Source of the DNA: Pseudomonadota bacterium
Lineage (GTDB): Bacteria > Pseudomonadota > Alphaproteobacteria > Rickettsiales > SXRF01
DNA: 9,466 nucleotides
Assembly: GCA_028873275.1 (NCBI GenBank)
Contig: JAGWLJ010000037.1
Coordinates: forward strand, 1 to 9,466
Reading direction: 5' to 3'
This document shows positions 6,125-9,466 of the stretch, in pieces. Each line of letters starts with the position of its first letter. Position 1 is the first letter of the stretch. Both the position numbers and the translations under genes were made by a program. The notes beneath the pieces are model-generated. The model searched no databases, was not told where the DNA came from, and saw only the letters and a program-made list of their open reading frames with translations.

Positions 6125-6151
6125 CGGAGGAGGGGGAAAAGCGGACTTTAA
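6056..6151 (+). CDS. Candidate 31-aa small ORF / leader peptide
   Basis: ATG 6056 opens a 31-codon frame ending at TAA 6149-6151. It begins MIPALLSLAELLPVKK and ends EFRRRGKSGL. A strong Shine-Dalgarno, GGAGG (6047-6051), lies 4 nt before the ATG. Both sit in hairpin H2: most of the Shine-Dalgarno is in the loop and the AUG is in the 3' arm, so initiation could depend on unfolding. Near the end are the codons CGG AGG AGG GGG (6125-6136), tandem AGG Arg codons that also form a Shine-Dalgarno-like purine run, a plausible pause site. The stop is 17 nt before the next ATG. It may be a leader peptide controlling the downstream gene, a small amphipathic protein, or a chance frame. It overlaps hairpins H2-H4, so some constraint could be on RNA rather than peptide. 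Confidence 0.4.
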   Translation: MIPALLSLAELLPVKKFSEEAEFRRRGKSGL

Positions 6152-6168
6152 CTGCGAAGGAGGCTGAT

Positions 6169-6543
6169 ATGAGGAAACTCATGTTGGCTATCTTAGTCAT
6201 TGCGTTTCTGGCACCCAATGCTAGGGCGCAATACTACGCCGGGGGATATTATTTCAACCCCCAGCAGCAGTATGCCGCCAGCCTGACTTATCAAGCACAG
6301 GCTAACGCGGCAATGACGCAGATGTGGGCGCAGCAAGTTTACGCCCAACAGCTGTGGAACCAGGCGGTCTTGCAGTCGCAGTATCAGGCGGTTCAGTACC
6401 AGCAGGCGCTGAACCAAGCGGTGCTGCAGCAGGCAACGGCACAGGTGCAGGCCGAACAACTGCAGGAGCAGGAGATTATCAATTATCTCCAGTTCAGGCA
6501 GGGTCTGGCCGCAACGCTGCCCGGACAGCGCCGCCACCATTAA
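6169..6543 (+). CDS. Secreted glutamine-rich orphan protein, 124 aa
   Basis: I do not recognise a family. The N-terminus is a clear Sec signal peptide (MRKLMLAILVIAFLAPNARA) with likely cleavage after Ala20, leaving a mature protein of about 104 residues starting QYYAGGYYF. By hand count 29 of these are Gln (about 28%), with many Ala and Tyr and no Cys. An aromatic N-terminal patch (YYAGGYYFNPQQQY, 22-35) precedes a long probable helix (about 40-108) with a repeated NQAVLQ (64-69 and 82-87). The C-terminus is basic (RRHH). Such composition suits a periplasmic or surface coiled-coil or an aggregation-prone matrix protein; this is inference. The start is secure: AAGGAGG (6157-6163) lies 5 nt before the ATG. 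It has its own long structured leader, and no neighbour is clearly linked to its function. Confidence 0.8.
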   Translation: MRKLMLAILVIAFLAPNARAQYYAGGYYFNPQQQYAASLTYQAQANAAMTQMWAQQVYAQQLWNQAVLQSQYQAVQYQQALNQAVLQQATAQVQAEQLQEQEIINYLQFRQGLAATLPGQRRHH

Positions 6544-6547
6544 CTAC

Positions 6548-6563
6548 GCAGCCTCTGCTTTTT
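6548..6563 (+). terminator. Weak terminator-like hairpin after the Gln-rich gene
   Basis: GCAG (6548-6551) pairs with CTGC (6555-6558) around a CCT loop, followed directly by TTTTT (6559-6563). It lies 4 nt after the stop codon. The layout is right for an intrinsic terminator, but the stem is only 4 bp. Confidence 0.3.
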
Positions 6564-6579
6564 AGCGGGGGCGCATGAA

Positions 6580-6612
6580 CGGTATCGTTTTCCTCCTTCA
6601 CGGGCGATACCG
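6580..6612 (+). other. 8-bp stem-loop with anti-Shine-Dalgarno loop
   Basis: CGGTATCG (6580-6587) and CGATACCG (6605-6612) are perfect inverted repeats. The 17-nt loop contains CCTCCTT (6592-6598), the exact complement of the AAGGAGG Shine-Dalgarno at 6157-6163 of the gene just upstream. No T-run follows, so it is not an intrinsic terminator. It may be a 3'-UTR regulatory hairpin, or part of a small RNA of the kind that shows CCUCC in a loop. Confidence 0.4.
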
Positions 6613-6673
6613 GGCGTGCCCTTATCAATTATTAACAAATCTGTAATCCATATTTTACCTTTCCGGGCCATAA

Positions 6674-6681
6674 TTAACCAT
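6674..6681 (+). promoter_or_regulatory. Possible CtrA half-site upstream of motB
   Basis: TTAACCAT ends two bases before the motB ATG and matches the CtrA half-site described in Caulobacter. A further TTAAC is at 6632-6636. CATAAT (6669-6674), adjoining it, resembles a -10 element and would put the transcript start about at the ATG, consistent with the lack of a Shine-Dalgarno. I found no good -35. Confidence 0.3.
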
Positions 6682-6682
6682 T

Positions 6683-7735
6683 ATGGCGGCACCGGCAGCA
6701 CAACCCATTATTATCAAGCGCATCAAGAAAGGCGGCGGCGGCCACCATGGCGGCGCGTGGAAAGTGGCCTATGCCGATTTCGTGACGGCGATGATGGCGT
6801 TCTTCCTGCTGCTGTGGCTGATCAACGTGACAACGCCGGCGCAGAAGATGGGCCTTGCCGAATATTTTACTCCCACCATGGGCGTCAAGGACGCCATGGG
6901 CATCGGCTTCAAGGGCGGCAAAACGCCCTCCACGGTGACTGGCCGCTCCAATACCGACCTCAGCGCGCCGGGTCTGGTGGAAGGGCAGATCAAGCAGGGA
7001 CCGGTGCCGGTGGCGCCCGATGTATCCAAGCCGGTCAAGGCGGACCCCGATGCGGAATCGACCTCGAACGACCAGAAAGCCAAACAGGATGGCCAGGATG
7101 TGGAAAGCAGCGAGGACGGCGATCAGCTCAAGGTGGCCGAGCAGGATATCAAGCAGTCGCTCGAGCAGGATCAGGATCTCAAGGATTTCAAGAATAACGT
7201 CGTGGTGCAGGACACGCCGGAAGGCCTCAAGATCGACATGATCGACGATGAGAAGAAGCCCATGTTCATTCCCGGCGGCGCCGTGCTGACCGACGGCGGC
7301 AAAAAAGTGCTCGACGCCATGGCCAATATCATCTCCAAGACGCCCAACAATATCACCATCAACGGTCACACCGATGCCAATGCCGCCAGCGGCAATCCAC
7401 AATACACCAACTGGGAATTGTCGGCCGACCGCGCCAATGCGGCGCGGCGCTTCCTCAGCACGACGCAGCTGGAGCGCGGCCGCGTCATGAAGATCGTGGC
7501 GCTGGCCGACCGCGAACTGCTGGTTCCTGAGGAGCCCACATCACCGCGCAACCGCCGCGTCACTATTATTCTCATGCGCGGATCGTATTTCCGCGATCCC
7601 AAGGCGGCACCGACCACGCGCGCCATTCTCTCCGTGCCCGACGCCAAGGTGAAGGAAGAACCCAAACAGCAGCCAGCGGCGCAGCCTCAGGAAAAGAAAC
7701 CGGCCGGACCGTCCATTTTCGATCCGAACCGCTAG
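6683..7735 (+). CDS. motB: Flagellar motor protein MotB (stator, OmpA/MotB domain)
   Basis: MotB forms the proton-conducting stator with MotA and anchors it to peptidoglycan. The 350-aa protein has the typical basic entry QPIIIKRIKKGGGGHHGGAW (7-26) and one transmembrane helix (about 33-49). The channel aspartate is Asp32 (AYADFVTAMMAFFLLLW), at the same number as in E. coli MotB. An acidic, Gln/Asp-rich linker follows (about 112-170). The OmpA-like peptidoglycan-binding domain spans about 172-298, with FIPGGAVLTDGGKKVL (195-210), INGHTDA (226-232), NWELSADRANAARRFL (243-258) and NRRVTIIL (290-297). A Pro/Lys/Gln-rich tail ends the protein. The start is fixed by the family N-terminus, although no Shine-Dalgarno precedes it. 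No motA is adjacent in this window. Confidence 0.94.
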   Translation: MAAPAAQPIIIKRIKKGGGGHHGGAWKVAYADFVTAMMAFFLLLWLINVTTPAQKMGLAEYFTPTMGVKDAMGIGFKGGKTPSTVTGRSNTDLSAPGLVEGQIKQGPVPVAPDVSKPVKADPDAESTSNDQKAKQDGQDVESSEDGDQLKVAEQDIKQSLEQDQDLKDFKNNVVVQDTPEGLKIDMIDDEKKPMFIPGGAVLTDGGKKVLDAMANIISKTPNNITINGHTDANAASGNPQYTNWELSADRANAARRFLSTTQLERGRVMKIVALADRELLVPEEPTSPRNRRVTIILMRGSYFRDPKAAPTTRAILSVPDAKVKEEPKQQPAAQPQEKKPAGPSIFDPNR

Positions 7736-7768
7736 TCCTGCATGATTTTTTAAGGCCAAGCGCCACAT

Positions 7769-7819
7769 TGCTTTTTAATGCAATTGATGCGCATTTAAGA
7801 TAACTGTTTATAAAAAGCA
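7769..7819. repeat. AT-rich inverted repeat in the motB-tad gap
   Basis: TGCTTTTTA (7769-7777) and TAAAAAGCA (7811-7819) are 9-bp perfect inverted repeats 33 bp apart. A shorter AATGC/GCATT pair lies at 7777-7781 and 7791-7795. TTGATTTTCAA (7820-7830) is a further small dyad next to it. This AT-rich stretch precedes the tad promoter and could be a regulator site, but such dyads are also common by chance in AT-rich DNA. Confidence 0.3.
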
Positions 7820-7851
7820 TTGATTTTCAAAGATATTTTTGCTCCGTTGCC

Positions 7852-7880
7852 TTGTGCGAATAGCGCATGTTTGCTATAGT
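7852..7880 (+). promoter_or_regulatory. Promoter for the tad minor-pilin genes
   Basis: TGC-TATAGT (7872-7880) is an extended -10 element. TTGTGC (7852-7857) is a partial -35 at exactly 17 bp spacing. It lies in the AT-rich 178-bp gap after motB, and transcription would start near 7887, about 27 nt before the tadE-like ATG at 7914. Confidence 0.45.
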
Positions 7881-7913
7881 GAAGGCAGGTAAGCACTCTA
7901 TTTTGCAGACTCT

Positions 7914-8498
7914 ATGAATAAGCGACGATTACCATTATTTCGATGCTATGCCGCGATCAGGCAATGCCAGCGCGGCATTTCGGCAATCGAATTTGCCCTC
8001 GTTGCGCCGGTGTTCCTGATGCTGATGATGGGCATTATCGATTTTTCCATGATCATGTTCACCAGCGCGGTGCTGGAAAGCGCTACCAACAATACCGCCC
8101 GTCTCGGCAAGACCGGCTATGTGGCCTCCGGCACGACGCGCCAGCAGGAAATCATCAACGATGTTGCCACCCGCACGGCCGGGCTGCTGGATTCCAGCAA
8201 ACTGTCGATCGCTACGGAAGTGTATTCCAATTATAACGATATCGGGCAGCCGGAGCCATGCATCAGTCCGCCCACGGCTCCCTGTCCCGGAACGCCCGGT
8301 GTCAATTTTACCGACATCAACGGCAACGGTACATGGGACGCCGATATGGGAGCGGCCGGCCTTGGCAATGCCGGCGACGTGGTCGTTTATACGGTCAGCT
8401 ATCCATGGAAAATCATGACGCCGATTGTCAGCGCCATCATCGGCAGCACCTTCACCGTGACGGCGCGCGCTGTGGTCAGAAATGAGCCATATAACTAA
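7914..8498 (+). CDS. TadE-family minor pseudopilin of a Flp/Tad pilus
   Basis: TadE-type proteins are minor pseudopilins needed for assembly of the Flp (Tad) adhesion pilus. This 194-aa protein has a short basic leader followed by GISAIEFALVAPVFLMLMMG (21-40). This matches the prepilin site recognised by the TadV peptidase: Gly21, then Glu26-Phe27 at the +5/+6 positions. The hydrophobic helix runs to about 50. The conserved TNNTARLGKTG follows (58-68). A later insert has two cysteines (116, 124) that could form a disulfide, then a DINGNGTWDAD loop (134-144) resembling a calcium-binding D-x-N-x-N-G loop. The end is beta-rich (VVVYTVSYPW, then FTVTARAVVRNE). There is no clear Shine-Dalgarno before the ATG. 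It starts a three-gene run with its own promoter. Confidence 0.87.
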   Translation: MNKRRLPLFRCYAAIRQCQRGISAIEFALVAPVFLMLMMGIIDFSMIMFTSAVLESATNNTARLGKTGYVASGTTRQQEIINDVATRTAGLLDSSKLSIATEVYSNYNDIGQPEPCISPPTAPCPGTPGVNFTDINGNGTWDADMGAAGLGNAGDVVVYTVSYPWKIMTPIVSAIIGSTFTVTARAVVRNEPYN

Positions 8499-8507
8499 GG
8501 TCGCCGC

Positions 8508-9134
8508 ATGATTTACCGATTCCTGAAACGCGTAAGAATTTTCTTATATGGGCAGTCCGGCATCGCTCTGATCGAATTTGCCCTGTGGGCGCCGCTTCTG
8601 ATGATGATATTCATGGGCGGCGTCGAGCTGACGCGTTACATCATCGTCGTGCAGAAAGCTGAGAAAGCGGCGTTTATCATTTCTGACAGCGTGGCGCAGG
8701 GAACGACGGCCAAGACTAGCGATCTCGACAATATCATGACGGCCGCCACCCAGGTCATGAAACCGTTCAGTTTCGGGTCTAACGGCTTCGTTATTATCAG
8801 CTCGGTGACGCAGACGGGCACTTACAGCGCCAGCAACCCGCCGATGGTCAGCTGGCAATATACCAGCAGCGGCAGCAATGGATCATGGACGCACGCCAGC
8901 AGAATAGGGGTTTCAGGCCAGATGGCGGCTCTACCCGGCAGCCTTACGCTCAATGACAAAGATAATATAATTATCGCAGAGATTTTCTATAATTTTCAGC
9001 CACTGATCTCGACCAACGGTGTGGTATCGCCGGCCACGGTTTACAGCGTTGAATTATACAAGCCCAGGCTGGGAACGCTTACCAGCCTAAGCGCACTTCC
9101 CTTCTGGCTGCTGACGCAAGGAGCATGGTTATGA
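8508..9134 (+). CDS. Second TadE/TadF-like minor pseudopilin
   Basis: This 208-aa protein is the second minor pseudopilin of the run. The leader is basic (MIYRFLKRVRIFLYGQ). The processing site and hydrophobic helix read SGIALIEFALWAPLLMMIFM (17-36), with Gly18 and Glu23-Phe24 in the prepilin positions. VELTRYIIVVQKAEKAAFII follows (39-58). The rest is a Ser/Gly/Thr-rich, probably periplasmic domain without obvious motifs; it lacks the cysteines and calcium-like loop of the preceding protein. The start at 8508 has AAGG seven bases upstream and is 9 nt after the previous stop. The stop overlaps the next ATG (ATGA, 9131-9134). TadE and TadF are hard to separate by eye, so no symbol is given. 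Confidence 0.85.
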   Translation: MIYRFLKRVRIFLYGQSGIALIEFALWAPLLMMIFMGGVELTRYIIVVQKAEKAAFIISDSVAQGTTAKTSDLDNIMTAATQVMKPFSFGSNGFVIISSVTQTGTYSASNPPMVSWQYTSSGSNGSWTHASRIGVSGQMAALPGSLTLNDKDNIIIAEIFYNFQPLISTNGVVSPATVYSVELYKPRLGTLTSLSALPFWLLTQGAWL

Positions 9135-9466
9135 AGCATTTTTACCGCTGGTGCCGGTCCCAAGATGGCGCCGTTTCCATTATCGGCGCCTTTTCGTTGG
9201 TCCTGCTGATTGCCAGCGCCGGCGCTGCCATCGATATGGCGCGGGCGCAGATCGTGGAGATGCGCATGCAGAACGCGCTCGATGCCGCAGGGCTGGCCGT
9301 CGGCAGCGAAGCCAGCACCGTGAATTTGAGCAGCGAAGAAAATAAATATTTCTACGCCAATTTTCCATCCGGCTACATGGGTACGACTATCACCAGCCTT
9401 ACCATTACGCCTAATTCCAGCAACAGCGTAATCTCGCTGAGCGTCGCCGGCACGGTCAATACCGTT
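9131..9466 (+). CDS. TadG-like pilus assembly protein (5' part, runs off the window)
   Basis: An open frame of 112 codons continues to the end of the window with no stop. The start has AAGGAG (9118-9123) seven bases upstream and overlaps the previous stop as ATGA. The protein begins with a short Arg/Trp-rich cytosolic piece and then QDGAVSIIGAFSLVLLIASA (11-30), the usual single TadG membrane anchor. GAAIDMARAQ (31-40) and MRMQNALDAAGLAVGSEA (44-61) correspond to the family pattern of a D-x-x-R-A motif followed by LQ-A-DAAALA. The visible remainder is Ser/Thr/Asn rich and extracytoplasmic. Full TadG proteins are much longer and may carry a von Willebrand A-type domain, which cannot be checked here. 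It is probably the third gene of the minor-pilin operon. Confidence 0.85.
   Translation, partial: MKHFYRWCRSQDGAVSIIGAFSLVLLIASAGAAIDMARAQIVEMRMQNALDAAGLAVGSEASTVNLSSEENKYFYANFPSGYMGTTITSLTITPNSSNSVISLSVAGTVNTV

Noticed and set aside
6097..6140. Minus-strand intrinsic terminator or small RNA end (hairpin then TTTTTTT, preceded by CCCCCTCCTCC)
   Set aside because: Read on the minus strand the stem has an A-C mismatch, leaving a 5-bp core, and no minus-strand gene or promoter upstream needs it. The G-U pairs favour the plus strand.

Overview
The window looks like alphaproteobacterial chromosome, mostly near 60% GC in its genes. The evidence is the junction of a PduO-type corrinoid adenosyltransferase with etfB, the style of MotB (basic GGGGHHGGAWKVAYADF entry), a PmtA-type methyltransferase, Tad pilus genes and possible CtrA/CcrM-type sites. 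I cannot name the genus; the order (a Rhodospirillales-like or Micavibrio-like lineage) is only an impression.

Left block, + strand (1-3795): the last codons of a corrinoid adenosyltransferase, etfB, an unrecognised 134-aa gene, etfA and nadE. They are joined by three ATGA stop/start overlaps and one 1-nt gap, so this reads as one operon for electron transfer from acyl-CoA-type dehydrogenases, cobalamin activation and NAD synthesis. The 134-aa gene is clearly lower in GC and sits between two genes that encode the halves of one heterodimer. nadE meets nth (- strand, 3792-4424) tail to tail, with stop codons sharing four bases.

Middle block (4425-6682): divergent from nth is a two-gene unit, an exported creatininase-family protein and a PmtA-like SAM methyltransferase overlapping by 20 nt. 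Opposed clusters of a GGTYATC heptamer flank the creatininase start. Then comes a 274-bp stretch that is not empty. It holds a possible promoter, several plus-strand hairpins, four GANTC sites within 47 bp, and a 31-codon small ORF with a strong Shine-Dalgarno inside a hairpin loop. This leads into a secreted, glutamine-rich 124-aa orphan protein. The 139-bp gap after it carries a weak terminator-like hairpin, then a stem-loop whose loop is complementary to that gene's Shine-Dalgarno, then possible CtrA half-sites.

Right block (6683-9466): motB, without motA next to it, then an AT-rich gap with a good extended -10 promoter. After that come two TadE-type pseudopilin genes and the start of a TadG-type gene that runs off the end, so this is probably the minor-pilin part of a Flp/Tad pilus locus.

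The best candidate for something undescribed is 5895-6612: structured leader, small ORF, Gln-rich secreted protein and complementary 3' hairpin. Nothing resembling a defence system, CRISPR array, insertion sequence, tRNA or rRNA was seen.
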